Made by a program: the position numbers and the translations under genes. Of a stretch of DNA of 64,000 nt, positions 32,986-53,662 are shown piece after piece (the first letter of the stretch is position 1; every line of letters begins with the position of its first letter). Under the pieces are notes generated by a model. The model did no database searches. It saw nothing but the letters and a program-made list of their open reading frames with translations, and had not been told where the DNA came from. This DNA comes from Whitmania pigra. Its lineage: Eukaryota > Annelida > Clitellata > Hirudinida > Haemopidae. The stretch is from contig JAJTWR010000231.1 of assembly GCA_021613335.1 (NCBI GenBank), positions 4,410,001 through 4,474,000 of the forward strand, in the 5' to 3' direction.

Positions 32986-33965
32986 AGATTATGTCCTAAA
33001 GTTTACCTAGTTTCAACTAATTCTGAGGACCTCATGAAATAAATGTCACAATTTCTTGGAATGAATTTTTAATTCATTTAGCTATCCGTGTTTACCCAAT
33101 ATTTCAAAACGACGCAAAAACTTTCATAATTAATTAATTTTAAGAAGTCATTGTTTTGGTCAACAGTTTAGTCATTAATAAAATTTTAACGATGAAGATT
33201 CCAAGATATTTTATTTTTGTCCTACGTTTGTTTAAGTTTGTTGAAATGGCGGTTATAATAATTACGATAATTATGATTATAATGATAATTATAATAATCA
33301 CAATAATTGTCAAAATTATCATAATTAACGCAGTTCTTGATCCAGGAAAATCTGGCTTTTGTGACGGAAACAATGTTGCAACAAGTTCCTGACTGCCGAT
33401 GTCATTTTTATTCGTACTTTCATTCAAAGTGCTCTTTAACGATTATTTATATCGATTCAATTTCATCGCCTGATTGTGAAATAGCGGAAATGACGCATTA
33501 CGACCACGTGACTTTTCCAGTGACCAATGAGAGCCTAACTCCACGGTGAGGAAGATTGCATTGATTCATTGGTCATGAAATTTCTCGGAAATGGGACGCC
33601 TCAAAACACCAGTTGAATATCAACAGCTTTTCGTGACAAAAATATCTTATTTATTCAACATTCATTTTATTTATTTTTCTTTTATTTATTATTTTTATTT
33701 ATCATATTTTATATTAAATAAAACCAGTTTAACAACAACAACAAAATATGACATATTCGTATATGTTACAAATAAAATATTTGAAAGCTTCAAATTTACC
33801 GCAACTTCTCTAAGTAATTACAATGTTTTTCTCAAAATGCAAGCAATTTGTTTTAAAAGAAGTCAATTTTGTGCATCAAAATGTCTGATTTATTTTGTCG
33901 GTGATGTGAAAAGTTAATTGTAAGAAATGATTTAAAATCATTAAGAAAACATTCTTTAGTTACTT
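32986..33965. other. No gene recognised
   Basis: AT-rich, with an ATAATTATGATTATA-type simple repeat at about 33250-33330. No coding region supported. Confidence 0.45.
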
Positions 33966-35090
33966 ACTTAATACTCTGCCTTGGAGCTCCGACAGAGATC
34001 CTTAGAGAAGTTTCCCCCGTTTTCAAACGTTTCGGCCCTTTGAGTCTCCTTACGTTTTCGGGGGGCGGGCCGCATCCGGTGATCAGACGGATGTCCCTGT
34101 CGGTTTGGTCTTGCTAGACCCAACTCTTACCGCCGGCTTTGAGAGGTGACTGGAGCCACTGCGAAAACTCTCAATGGCTTCTTCAAGTCTCACGCTGTCT
34201 GTTTGTCACCTGCAAACTTCGATTATGAGAGGCTCTCATTGGCCTTGTAATGTCGATCGCCTCCACCCCAGTTTGTCTACAGCGGTCATGAAAGCTCTCA
34301 CTGGCTTCTTCACACCATGTACTTAAATACATGCAAACTGGGCCTTATAATTTCTTTGTAGTGGCAGCCGGAGTTTTGGAGACTCGACCGCGGGCTTTTC
34401 GAAGCCGCGGTTTGGACCGCAGTTCATGTTGCTTCGCAAGTCCGCAGTCGGCCCATTTCTCCCGACAACACCTCATCTATCGGCCAATGTTTTGGGCCTA
34501 ACCCTAACCAAAACTTTTGGCCCCGTCGTTCGGTGGATCATTCATACCGGAGACCGACGGCATATTCGGTTAACTTTCCTCTCTAGATTCCCGCTGACAA
34601 ACCAATCTCATAGATGGTTAACGGCCAGAGCAGTCTTGGAAGGAGCACGAACTGGAGTAACCACACTTTGAACCGCCCTTGCAGCGGTGCTGCCTCTATC
34701 GCCTGCAGTCCCTTGATGGTTTGCTGGAGAATGGCGTCCTGCATGCTCTTGTTGGTGAGAGATTTGTCAAAAACCCTTCCAAGGCTTTTCATCGGTTCTT
34801 CGGATACTGTAGGGATTTGCTGCTCCGCCACATCGAAGAACACGTCCTCGCGAATTTTCCCCCTGACTAGGGCGAGACTTCTGGATTTTGCAGGTTTGAA
34901 AGCCATTCGACACCACTCTAGAAGGTTGTTAAACTTGTCCAGGATATTTTGGACAACCTTCTTCCTGTTCATGATCAGGGTGGTGTCGTCCATGAATGCC
35001 TTTATAGGAGGCATGTACACACCTTTACCAATTTGCGCCCCTGGAGTACGAGACCCGGTTGCCTTCAGCAGTTTAATTTTTCAAAAATCA
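33966..35090 (-). mobile_element. LINE-B, 5'-truncated non-LTR retrotransposon (copy 1)
   Basis: Minus orientation. The 35020-34583 part encodes a reverse transcriptase fragment with the catalytic AFMDDTTL box (about 35000-34980) and a following thumb-like region, but then the frame is lost. The 3' region (34580-33966) is GC-rich and nearly identical to 35706-36323. The 3' end is at about 33966 (reverse complement ...GCAGAGTATTAAGTAAGTAA). No intact ORF. Confidence 0.82.
34583..35020 (-). pseudogene. LINE-B reverse transcriptase fragment
   Basis: Open over 145 codons with the F-M-D-D catalytic box near its start, but without the upstream palm and fingers motifs or an endonuclease. The frame resembles the reverse transcriptases of invertebrate non-LTR elements. 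A remnant only. Confidence 0.82.
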
Positions 35091-35705
35091 TTATATCATC
35101 TTTCTTAGAACTCATCTCGGAAACGATCTACCTGGAACCAAATCTGGACACTAATTTTGATTTTATAGTAAATGTTACAATTGTAAAAGCATTAATTAAC
35201 TAAAATATTTTGTTATAAAGGCATTAATTAATATTAGAATTATTAATTATTAATATTATAACTTATAATAAAAAAATGAAAACCACTAAAGCATGCTGTT
35301 ATTTCTGAAAATAAAGTAAATTTGTAAAAATCCATTAAACTCAAGTTGAAGCAAACCCTCGACAAATAAAATTTTTTTTGTTAGAAATATTTAATCTGTC
35401 GAACAAGCTATAAATCAGGAACAATTAAACGCAGAGTCATTTCTTTTCATAAATGTTGCTTATTTCGCCAGGGATCATAAATTGTTTTCCAACTATTACA
35501 AGGATGTTCAATGAACTCTGTTCATTCCAACACTTTCAATGTTAAAAATCATTCATTTAAAAACAATTTTAATTGCTTCTGTTCTCAGCAACAACAAAAA
35601 AAAAAGAGAGAAAATAAAAGAATAAAGATGGAATTTGTTATAACTAGTAGTTATATATTCATAATAATCATAGTTATTTGCTTAATATATAAAATAATTA
35701 CTTGT
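35091..35705. other. AT-rich spacer between LINE-B copies
   Basis: AT-rich, no gene seen. A frame at 35511-35777 runs into the LINE-B 3' region and is not credible as a gene. Confidence 0.45.
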
Positions 35706-36323
35706 TACTCCGCCTTGGAACTCCGACAGGGATCCTCAGAGGAGTTTCCCCCGTCTTCAAACGTTTCGGCCCTTTGAGTCTCCTTACGTTTTCGGGGGGG
35801 GCGGGCCGCATCCGGTGATCAGCCGGATGTCCCTGTCGGTTTGGTCTTGCTGGACCCAACTCTTACCGCCGGCTTTGAGAGACACTCGTTGGCCTTATTA
35901 TGCCGGTCACTGCTGCCTGGACTGGAGCCACTGCGAAAACTCTCAATGGCTTCTTCATGTCGCACGCTGTCTGTTTGTCACCTGCAAACTTTGACTATGA
36001 GAGGCTCTCATTGGCCTTGTAATGTCGATCGCCTCCACCCCAGTTTGCCTACAGCGGTCATAAAAGCTCTCAGTGGCTTCTTCACACAGCCTTAATATAT
36101 GCAAACTGGGCCTTATAATTTCTTTGTAGTGGCAGCCGGAGTTTTGGAGACTCGACCGCGGGCCTTTTCGAAGCCGCGGTTTGGACCGCAGTTCATGTTG
36201 CTTCGCAAGTCCGCAGTCGGCCCATTTCTCCCGACAACACCGCATCTCTCGGCCAATGGTTTGGCCCCGTCGTTCCGTGGATCATTCATACCGAAGACCG
36301 ACGGCTTTCCCTGGCTTCCCATA
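35706..36323 (-). mobile_element. LINE-B 3' region (copy 2)
   Basis: Same orientation as, and highly similar to, 33966-34560, with small indels (for example a G-run length difference and an extra ~50 bp block near 35881-35930). Homology ends abruptly at 36323 within the same block where copy 1 continues, so this copy is 5'-truncated. No RT part. Confidence 0.85.
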
Positions 36324-36803
36324 AATTATTATTTATTTCTTCTATTTATGATTAGTAATTATGTTCGTAATTTTTTTATAATTTATTCATTTTGTTTATT
36401 GTATATTCTTTTTATTACGTTCATGCTTTTGATTTATTCCACCATTATGAAACAATATAATGAATTTTTCGAACGATTTGGTCTAACTTTTTTTTGCTTT
36501 TTATTTAACTTTTCATAAATATAAATTCACAAATGAATTATATTTATAAATTTACATTCACATATAAATAACATTTATTAGTTTTTATTATTTTTAAATA
36601 TTGAAACGGTTATTCGTTGAAACTTCTTAACATTCCATGGCGACATTTTTTTTATCGTTGTTCATGTCTTTATGGGTAATGTTTTTACGGATGATGTTTT
36701 TATGGATGGTGTGTTAAATTCCAAGATTCATTTTATGACCAAGTTCGAAATGGAAGTAGTTTAATTTCTATATTTGAGCATTTATTTTTTCAGAAATCTT
36801 ATT
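36324..36803. other. AT-rich region upstream of the GPCR gene
   Basis: No gene seen. It should contain the GPCR promoter or 5' exon, but no motif stands out. Confidence 0.4.
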
Positions 36804-38116
36804 ATGAGAGCTGAACTGAACGAACATCCAGAACACACTTCCCCAACTCATTTTAGAGGTAATGGTAGTGATCCCGTGTCTTTCATGAGAGTTCATTGTT
36901 CCACAGCAGTCGTCATCGACCGCTACGTCACGCCCTTGTGGTACGTGCTAGGAGGGATGGGAAACATTCTTTCCTTCCTTGTTTGGAGGCACAGAACGAT
37001 GAAGAGAAATTCATCGGCCATCTACCTCAGTGCACTTTCTCTCTCTGACCTCCTCTTCCTCATCCTTCATGTTTTCCAAGAACTCAAGTACGCGTGGTTC
37101 ATTAACACCATAGACTTCCCAGTAATCTGCCAGGTTGATCTTTTTTAATTTTTTTTTATTTTATTGAGAACTCCAAATTATTTTTAGAAATAAGTTTTAA
37201 ACCATTTGTTAAGCCTATCAATCGTTTGCATTTTTAGGCTTATTTCGTCCTTTCAATGATAACCCAGTACCTCTCCCCCATACTTGTCCTTTGCTTCACA
37301 ATGGAGAGGTTACTATTGCCATACATTCCTTCATTTAAGTGCTAATCAGAAATCGTCGATGACTTACTCAGGTACGTGGCCATTTGCCATCCTTTCCTAA
37401 AGGAACGTTTTTGCACGGGATCGAGAGCAGTGAAGGTGGTTTTTCTCTCGGTTTTTCTGTGCAGTTCTCTGAGTTTAGTTCAGGGTTACTTCTGGATCTA
37501 CGACGAGGAATTAGAAACCTGTGAAATCAGGTTGGACGATGTTTGGAGTGCCTGGACATGGGCATCAGAGATCACGATATTTTTACTGATTCCTCTCATC
37601 ATCCTCGTCTTCAACGTTCTTGTCATACTAGAGGTTAAAAAGAAAGCAGCGGCAGACGCCAACAGAATGAGGAACTACAAACAGGATCGGAAACCTAAAT
37701 CTTCGGACGCTGTACAACCGAATGGCTCCTCTCATATGCATTCAAATCAACGTTTTTCTTCAGCCGCTTCAACTTTGATGCTCCTTTCGGTCTCCTTCTT
37801 TGTGATTGTCACCACTCTTCCAGCAACCCTCTTTTACGCTCTTTACGAGCAGTTTCCAATGGGCGATCCAAATATGAACGACGATGAAATCAGGAGAGAT
37901 CCCAAGTGGCAAAGGCATTCGTCCTACATGCTCAGTCGAAAGATTGCAGAAGAAATCTGCTTATCTCACTACGCTTGTAATTTCTTACTCTACATTCTCA
38001 CTGGTAAGCAGTTCCGTAGAACGATAACACTGATATGGGGAAGATGCTGTAATCATTTCAAGTCAACCACGGAGTGGAGTCAGTATAATTATTCTGCTGC
38101 AGCGACAAGTTATTGA
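36804..38116 (+). CDS. Class A (rhodopsin-like) peptide-type GPCR, three exons
   Basis: Exons 36804-37133, 37238-37308 and 37372-38116 join to 381 residues with intact phase. TM1 contains GGMGNILSFLVW (GN motif) and TM2 ALSLSDLLFL (LSxxD). The DRY box is ERY, formed across the exon 2/3 junction (TMERYVAICHPF). The second extracellular loop has Cys (CEIRLDD), pairing with the Cys at the end of exon 1. TM6 is SVSFFVIVTTLPATLFYAL, and TM7 ends HYACNFLLYILTGKQFR, a variant of NPxxY with Phe for Pro. A basic ICL3 (KKKAAADANRMRNYKQDRKP) is present. The overall pattern resembles invertebrate neuropeptide/FMRFamide-receptor-like orphan GPCRs. Ligand unknown. ATG 36804 follows a possible acceptor, so a 5' non-coding exon is possible. 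Confidence 0.88.
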
Positions 38117-38708
38117 CCGAATACTAAGTAAATTTAGGATGGTTTTTTATTTTTTATTTCTACGAAGTTTCTCGTCTCATAAAACTTAATGCTATTGAGT
38201 GCAAAGCGCCGATTTCGTGGTAAGATGTTTTTAGCATGCTTTGTTGGAACATTGAAAGTCAAAACAAATTGTCTCTGCATGTTTTCAAGTTGCGTCTGTC
38301 AGTTATCTGTCGTGAAAAGTTTAAAATTCATTGTCGTAAAGACACACTACAGACACACCACAGTTTAAAAACTCCTGTGATACCAGTCTACATGTTGAGC
38401 ATAACTTTTAAAATACCAACTTGAAGTCGATCGTCTTCGGTTGCGTTTTTAAATGAATTAATGAAACCAAGATCTGGATCTTAGAATCGATTGAAGTTGT
38501 ACGAGGATCCAAAGTCTGCCTGACTGACACATGTTCAACTTCCAGAGATTTTCGTAAGTTCGTACCAACTTCAAAAACTCGCGCTGCATTTGGGATACAT
38601 CAGTTCAAGCAAGATACCGACAGAAATTAAGCAAGCAGTTGCAGTGCTAATTATTAGTAATTATCATTTAAGTAGCAATAGTTACGTGCTTACCATTATT
38701 TATTAATC
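38117..38708. other. Intergenic between GPCR and lysyl oxidase-like gene
   Basis: No gene supported. The 3' UTR of the GPCR and the promoter of the following gene must share this ~590 bp. Confidence 0.5.
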
Positions 38709-45142
<6,434 letters not shown>

Positions 45143-45590
45143 AAGATATGCTGTTTCAATCGAGTTTTTCAATTTAATGCTTTTCGCTTTGCATGCTGAA
45201 CTAAACATGATTATGTTGTCCAACTAAGAAGTCTAAATTGTTCAAAGGTCGAAAATAAACTTCAAATTAAAAACTGAGAAGAAGTTCCAAAAGAGTCTTA
45301 AAAAATGTTTTGATTTGACACATTGAATCACTCTGGTCATTGACTGCTCCGTTGGCTGCGGAATCTACAATAATTTGTCTGAACATTGGCAACTCATCCC
45401 TAAATTTCAAGGCGGTTTCAAAACGACGGAAGTGTAGAATTTGCGGGTTGGGTTGTTGATGTTTGGAAAAGTTGTACTTGTTACTTATTATTGTGGATCC
45501 AAAGTATGATTGATATTTATTAGCAAAATGAGAACAGGTTTATGAAAGTTGATGATCCTTAAAAATAGTCACAATTTGCTATCTGAAATT
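45143..45590. other. LOXL 3' flank, no further gene
   Basis: No open frame of note after the LOXL stop codon at 45142; probably 3' UTR and intergenic. Confidence 0.5.
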
Positions 45591-45599
45591 AGAAATTCC

Positions 45600-46235
45600 T
45601 ACCATCATCAGAGGAGTGCCCCCATCATCAACGTTTCAGCCCAAACTCCTGAGGGGTGGGCCAATCATTAGCTTCTGCAAGAATGTCTCTCCTTGGAGGG
45701 AGTCTATTTTTCTTACAGGGTAGTGAAAAGCCCTCTCGCAAGAAATATACCTTCTTCTGCAACGCAATCTTGCGTTTTGGTATCATAAATTCCACCGCTT
45801 CCTCTAGGACCTTGTTTTGTCGCCATGTGTACCAACCAATGTTGCCCTCGACACATTCGCATAATTCGCAATTTGAGAGCGTTTGGTGAAGTGTCTCGAA
45901 ACCGGCGCAGAGCTCACATTTACAAATTGTTTCAAATTGTCTTTAGAGGAAAGTTGGTCATAAATTGATCTTATCATAAAAGCCAAACGTTGTGGAGACA
46001 TCCTCGATATCTCGTTCCAACCGATGGAACGCTGAACCACGTCCTCCCTCGCGGTCCATTTACCCTGCTGTGCCTGCTGCACTGCCTTAATGACTCGATC
46101 TCTTTCCAGTTTCCTCCTTCTCTCCTGAATGGTAAGCCTTGCCATAACTGCAGGGCATGACTCAGACCTTTTTGCAAAGTGGTTCCAACCAACAGCCTGA
46201 CGACCCGACTGAATAGGACCGCGCACTTTCTCGAG
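45600..46235 (-). mobile_element. LINE-C 3' fragment: reverse transcriptase C-terminus
   Basis: The minus strand from about 46150 encodes REDVVQRSIGWNEI, SPQRLAFMIRS and, after a frameshift, a CxC..CxxC...H....C zinc-like cluster near 45930-45880. Together this is the typical tail of some invertebrate LINE reverse transcriptases. A conserved IP/R-rich segment and 3' sequence follow down to ~45600. No 5' part is present. Confidence 0.78.
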
Positions 46236-48338
46236 GGAATTGTTGAATTATAAATTGTAGCCATACTTATCTACCTAGAAGTCACATTTTAGTGATTTTT
46301 ACCCTGGGTAAATTCTTTTGGCTGTGTTAAAAGTTAAATTATGAACTCACCGGAAATTTATGATGTTGGCATATTTATGCAAATTTATATTTGGACTGAA
46401 AAAAACGATGCTCTTGATATTACTCCGATTGTCAGATTAGATAATACGATCACGGTTTGCAGCTTCCAACGTAACGTGGCACGCGTGTGCTCATCAGCTA
46501 AATTTCACAGCATCACAAGCCTTGTTGCGGCACAACAACATAAAACTAACACCCGTAATTTTTTTAGGTTTATTGACAAGCACCAGATAGAATCCGAATT
46601 CAAGCATCGAGAGCCCATCGAGACAAAAGCCGATGCGGTCAAGCGGAAACGAGGAAAGAGTCAAAACCAAGCGAAGCAGGAGACGATGAAGGTGAGATCT
46701 GGCTAATGGAATGAGAGTCTCCTTCTGGCTACTTAAATAGACTTTTGCTAAGACTTGAAATAAAGGAGTCCACTGCTACGCGCTGAGCATTATCCAGGGG
46801 CGAAATTCAGTGTCTGCACTCCACCCTAGGGTCCCTAGAATCGAGTGTGTGTGATGATGTAAATAGGACGAAGTTCAGTGTCCTACAGCCTCAAAACTTT
46901 GTGAAGCTTCCAAATTAAATCTATCAAACGAGTTCTACATTAATTGAAAAGGAATCCTTGTGTCGGAGCGTTACTTAAACAGTAATAAAAAGAATTAATA
47001 AGTAATAAGAAGTAATAAAAGTACAAGTTTCATATCCTCTTTTTTATAATCTTTTTTAACGACTGGGTTTAAGTTTTTGGCGGGGCTTATCTGGAAAAGA
47101 TCTAGAAGTCCAAACTGAAGAATCTCATTACATATAGTTAAAAAGATGCTCGTGGATTCTGTTGGTTCAAGTTTATTTTTTCTATTAACGATTATGTGGT
47201 CTATAAGGCTGTCCGTTAACTCAGAGTTAGTAAGTGAAGGCTGGTCTGGGTTTAAAATTCATTGTAACAAGTTATTTTCATTTTTGCGAAGTTCAATGTC
47301 TCACTTCTCCAAGTTCCAATCTTAAATTTTGACAATTTATAATTTCACATAATTTTGGCTCCAAAATAAAACGTGTTTTAATTGTAAATGAACAAATTGA
47401 TTTTTAGATTATTTGCCAAGTTCAGTATGTAAAGTCATCCAATAAGTTGAGTTTGAATTGAACCCAGAACCAGAATGAAAAATAATGCAAATTCTTTGTT
47501 CAGAGAAAAGCTGAGACTCAACGTCAATTTTCCCATCTATACACATCAAACACTCATGAAAAATCATTTCGCCAAAATAGTTTATACAACTTCTTAAATA
47601 ACTATCACCAAGCAGTTAGCTAAGTTGATTTGCAAGAATCTAACAGATTGACACAAAAGCACAAAACGGTTTTCAAGCCCAAGTTGTATTTTCAAACACC
47701 GAAGACTTCCGAGCAGAAATAAATTTATAAAATTCCTGCATAGACGTGGTATATAGTTAAGGCCACTGATAGAAATTATCAACAACAAAAAACTAGAAAC
47801 ATGTCTGATCATTGTCCCAAAGCTAAAAATAAAGAAATCAGTGGCACATCTCTCAGAAAAAAATAACTTTGACAAGCCAAACTGAACATTTTGATTTGAT
47901 ACACCATTATTAATGCATCTTAAGTGAAGTTATTTCATACTTTGCTTTACTAGACTTCTTTGTTTCTGACAATGCATTAAAATGATTAAAGTGCCTCAGG
48001 GGAGAAAATATTTGAGAGGAATTTGTTAAAAATGTTTAAGTTGTTATCAGGAATTAAGAAAATAAGAAACAAAATTAAGATGGCCTCGAGTACATGATTC
48101 ATGAATGCATAACATCGAAGCAGCGACAAAATAAACAGGAATGAAAAACAAGTTGAATAATCTTATAATTGAAGAGTCTCTACATGATTGAAGGTGTTCA
48201 AGCAGTTGCACCTAAATCAAAAAACTAAACTAAAGCTGAAAACAGTGTTTCAAAATGAAAATCTAACAAAATTCCAGATAACGAAATAAAGACCGCTTCA
48301 AGCGACTTGACATTCTGCATTTTAACAGAATCTTTTCT
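46236..48338. other. No gene recognised; possible further LINE debris
   Basis: A plus frame at 46341-46706 ends in a basic tail but has no recognised domain. The 46700-46920 patch is GC-richer than its surroundings and may belong to an element. The rest is AT-rich non-coding. Confidence 0.45.
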
Positions 48339-50109
<1,771 letters not shown>

Positions 50110-52018
50110 ATTTTGATATAGGCTACAGTTGAACCCGATCCGCTTAGTATTTCCGCTCGTTCTTGATGATAAGCCTGGTAAGCAATTATGATTCCAATAA
50201 TAACGTGATGTAACAGAATTACCTAGAAAAATAACGAAAATGGGCTTTGCCTCTAAAAAAAAACCGAACAGGATGTTGTCGTTTATAACAGGCAGGTACT
50301 TATTTCTTGAAGCTCAAACGACATCTATAAATCGAACTCAATATTATTTTTGCCATCTAGAAGAGGGTTGTACATACTATCTAGAATATACTTTGAACAA
50401 TTTTTAAAACTAATTTTGGTCGATTCCGCTTCCTTTTATCTACAATGGTTTAATAATCCCGTGATCGATGTAATAATCTGAAATATCAAAAATGATTGTA
50501 AAAAATAATTGTAAATACATGATATGAATGCTAAGCCCCACAATATAGATCGTTTTGAAAAAGAGATGGCCAGTGTTTGTTTTTTGTTTGCACCAAAACC
50601 TCCTCTTTATTTCGGTGTTATTAACGACAAGAAAGGGTTAATTTTATAATGACAATATGGTTAGCATTGATTTAGGGTGAAAGTGTTGTAGCAACACAAT
50701 AAAATTTTTTTAAAGAAATTAATAAACCCCTCAATGACAATATGGTTGCAAGGTCTAGCGAGAATAAATATCGTTTGGCTGCCCAGCTACCCATATATAG
50801 GGATTCCCCAATTGTTTCGATTACCCTTTAGCTTCATTCCAACATTACAATAGTTTTTACGCTAAGGGTGGTGTGCACCTCCTAACAACTGGCTAACTAT
50901 GTCCCGAAAAGGAACGCATTTCAGCGTACATACTGGTGAATTCCGACGCGATCTGAATAGGCAAAACTTTAAGGAGTCGCCAACATTGAATTTATAACTA
51001 GTCAGTTAAAAAATGAAGAAATTGAAGAGCCCTCCTGGACAAAAACGTTTCCATGCATTGCTGACGCTCTGTAAGCCACATCAAATTTGATTCTCTTTAT
51101 TTGTACAAGTCTTCAAAATAAGCTCATTCATCAAAATTTAGCGTTCAACTGGAGCTTGATTAGCAGAAGAAATGTGATTGATACAACAATTACTTAAAAG
51201 AAGTTGGTAAAACCATATCTTGCCCTATAGCCTTTAAAACTAAAAAAAAAAGTTGAATAAGACACAATAACTATTTTATCTGTAATTCATCAATGTCAAA
51301 GTGATGTTGAAAGTCTTGGCATTATCAACTAAATTGGGAAAAATCCTAAAATAGAATATGGCTAACTCATGCAGCGGGTAAACTTTCTAACACAAGCAAT
51401 TAATTTAAGATTATGTTTTTTGGTATATAATACTGTCATAATCACAATTATCGGAGAAGTTCTCAACCAAATGCAACTGTAAGCTGTGGGCCTAATAACC
51501 ACCTCTGTGAAGTGTCATTCCTATATTGTTTCTCCCTTCCATGATTTTTCTCATGCCTCAGCTGTCATACCCTTAATCTTATTCTAGGAATCCACCTTTA
51601 CTACAAGCATGCCCTACCATATACAAATATGTACAATAAAAATGGTACTATATAAACAGCAGATTAATTAAGATATGCCTTCACATCCTATCATCACACA
51701 TCCTGTACTCAAAAAATCAGATACAAACTACCTTACTGAACCCATGCAAACTCATGATATTTTTTAATCTGCATGTTAGATGTATCAGATATTAATTACC
51801 AAAGAAACAAAAAACAAATATAGATATCGGAAGATTATTCTAGGCACCACCAGTAGTGGCATCCTAACCCTAAACTTTTCAATGACCATTTAGTGGCAAA
51901 CACAAAAAATAATGCCAAAAGTCATCGAGAGTAGAATCAAATAAACTAATTCAAGAATTCCAGGTATCATAGCTTTGACTAAAACTTATGTTATGTTTGA
52001 AACAAGGAAGAGATAGTC
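50110..52018. other. Intergenic, no gene recognised
   Basis: AT-rich spacer between the GNB start and the end of SRPRB. It must contain the GNB promoter and any 5' non-coding exon, but no motif is compelling. Confidence 0.5.
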
Positions 52019-53278
52019 CTACAAATTATGAATCCATCTTGTGATTGCTATTAAGCTGTTTGGGTCATCTTGCTTGGCACTGAATTCGGCAAATTCTACG
52101 GAAATGTTTTTAAGATCCGAAAAGGCAAACTCCTTCCTAGGATTTCCCAGTTGAACTTGGTTAACAGATTTTCCATCAACTCCTTGCAAAGCAGCTGAAT
52201 GAGTGTGTCTCACATGGCTCCTTTGGATGATATTAATTCTGCTATTATTCAGATTAGATAAAAAAGTCTTAACATTGTATACTAACAATTCTTTCTCAAG
52301 AGCAGACTTGACCAAATTCGCACTTTTGGCTAATTCAACATCTTGTTTGTTGCAAGCTATAAGAAATGGCAACCGATAACCATTCAGACTCACTAAAATA
52401 GTGTGCAAAAACCTGTAACAAAAATTTCCAATTTATAACAAAAAGAAATAAAAATAATATAAATATAAAATAAGTAATAACTCTGCAACATCCTTGACTT
52501 CCTTTTGAAATGTTGAACTGTCTAGCACAAATATTATGCCCCTTTTAAAATAATGAACTCAAGATTAATCATTTCACAAATCTTAAATGCCAAAAATAAA
52601 ATAATCAACTTGGCAGAATCTTTGAACTGTTCAAAAAACTTTAGTCTAATGTTTTCCTGACCAGGTAAATCAACAATATTTACACTTTTTGTCACCTGAA
52701 GATAAATGATGAAATAAGTAAATGACAACAATCTTTAAAAATCTCAAATATATATTTTTTTAAATCACCTTATCATTGCTAGTGTGAAAAACACCCCGAT
52801 TTTCCTTAATAGATACATATGTATCTTTGTATTTCTTCAAAATCAACTAGAACAAAATGAAATCAGTAGAATTAAGATTCTGTAGAACATTCATAAATAG
52901 CAATTTATCTCAAGACGTTACTTTGCAAAACAGCAAAGTCTTTCCAGAACTTGACAGACCAAGAAAGAGAATATTGTTCCCTTTATAGGATTTTTTTCTC
53001 AAAACTAGCAAAACTGCAAAAACGACAAAGAAGTATGACTTAGCTATGTATGGTACACTTATAAAGTTTACGAAATACTTACATATGGTGACAACAACAA
53101 TCAGGCAAGTGGCCAAAATAGAGAATATTGTCATTGGGTCATCGAAATTAAAGCTTTCTTTCAGAAACACCTCAACTTTTCCTAAAATGTCGCTAGATCC
53201 CGTGGTCGATTCGGCGGCCCCATAGTCACGCCTAACTCCCTGAGCCGAACCCATAATTGCTGCCTCTTCAACCGACAT
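52019..53278 (-). CDS. SRPRB: Signal recognition particle receptor subunit beta, six exons
   Basis: ER-membrane Ras-like GTPase that anchors the SRP receptor alpha subunit. Exons: 53278-53083, 53013-52922, 52846-52769, 52695-52610, 52541-52482 and 52412-52019. They total 301 residues in phase (human 271). A single N-terminal membrane segment (MTIFSILATCLIVVVTI) is followed by G1 GLSSSGKT, G3 DLPGQE, G4 NKQD and a G5-type SAK near the end (FAEFSAKQDD). The block FLIACNKQDVELAKSANLV is close to the family sequence. The start ATG at 53278 lies 384 bp from the PEAK gene's ATG in divergent orientation, suggesting a shared promoter region. Confidence 0.96.
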
Positions 53279-53662
53279 GTTTATGTCTACGTACACATTG
53301 TAGTTTTACTTTTGCGATGAAAGTTTCTTTAAATAAATATTAATATTTTCAACACATTTAAATATTTTAAATTTAATATATAAAATTTATAAAAAATTAA
53401 TAATGAAATAGAAATATAAAAAGCAATACTGATGACATATACTGGAGATTATGCTGCGGCTGCGAGACTTGCCTGTGTTTGTGATTGTGGAAATGTGGTC
53501 CGAATTATAGGAACTCAGAAGGTTTGCCAATTGATTTGCCAAAATGAACTTTTATCACTGTGAATGTTCACTCTAACGAATACTGTATTTTGATCTATGA
53601 TTATATATGATGAATTAAACAAAATTTAACAATTTTAATTTTTTGTTATATTGATTTTCAAG
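53279..53662. promoter_or_regulatory. Divergent promoter region between SRPRB and PEAK-family gene
   Basis: A 384 bp interval separates two head-to-head start codons. It is AT-rich, with a short GC-richer patch at about 53450-53480. The sequence before the PEAK ATG (TTTTCAAG) could also be a splice acceptor, in which case the true transcription start lies elsewhere. No core promoter motif is certain. Confidence 0.45.
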
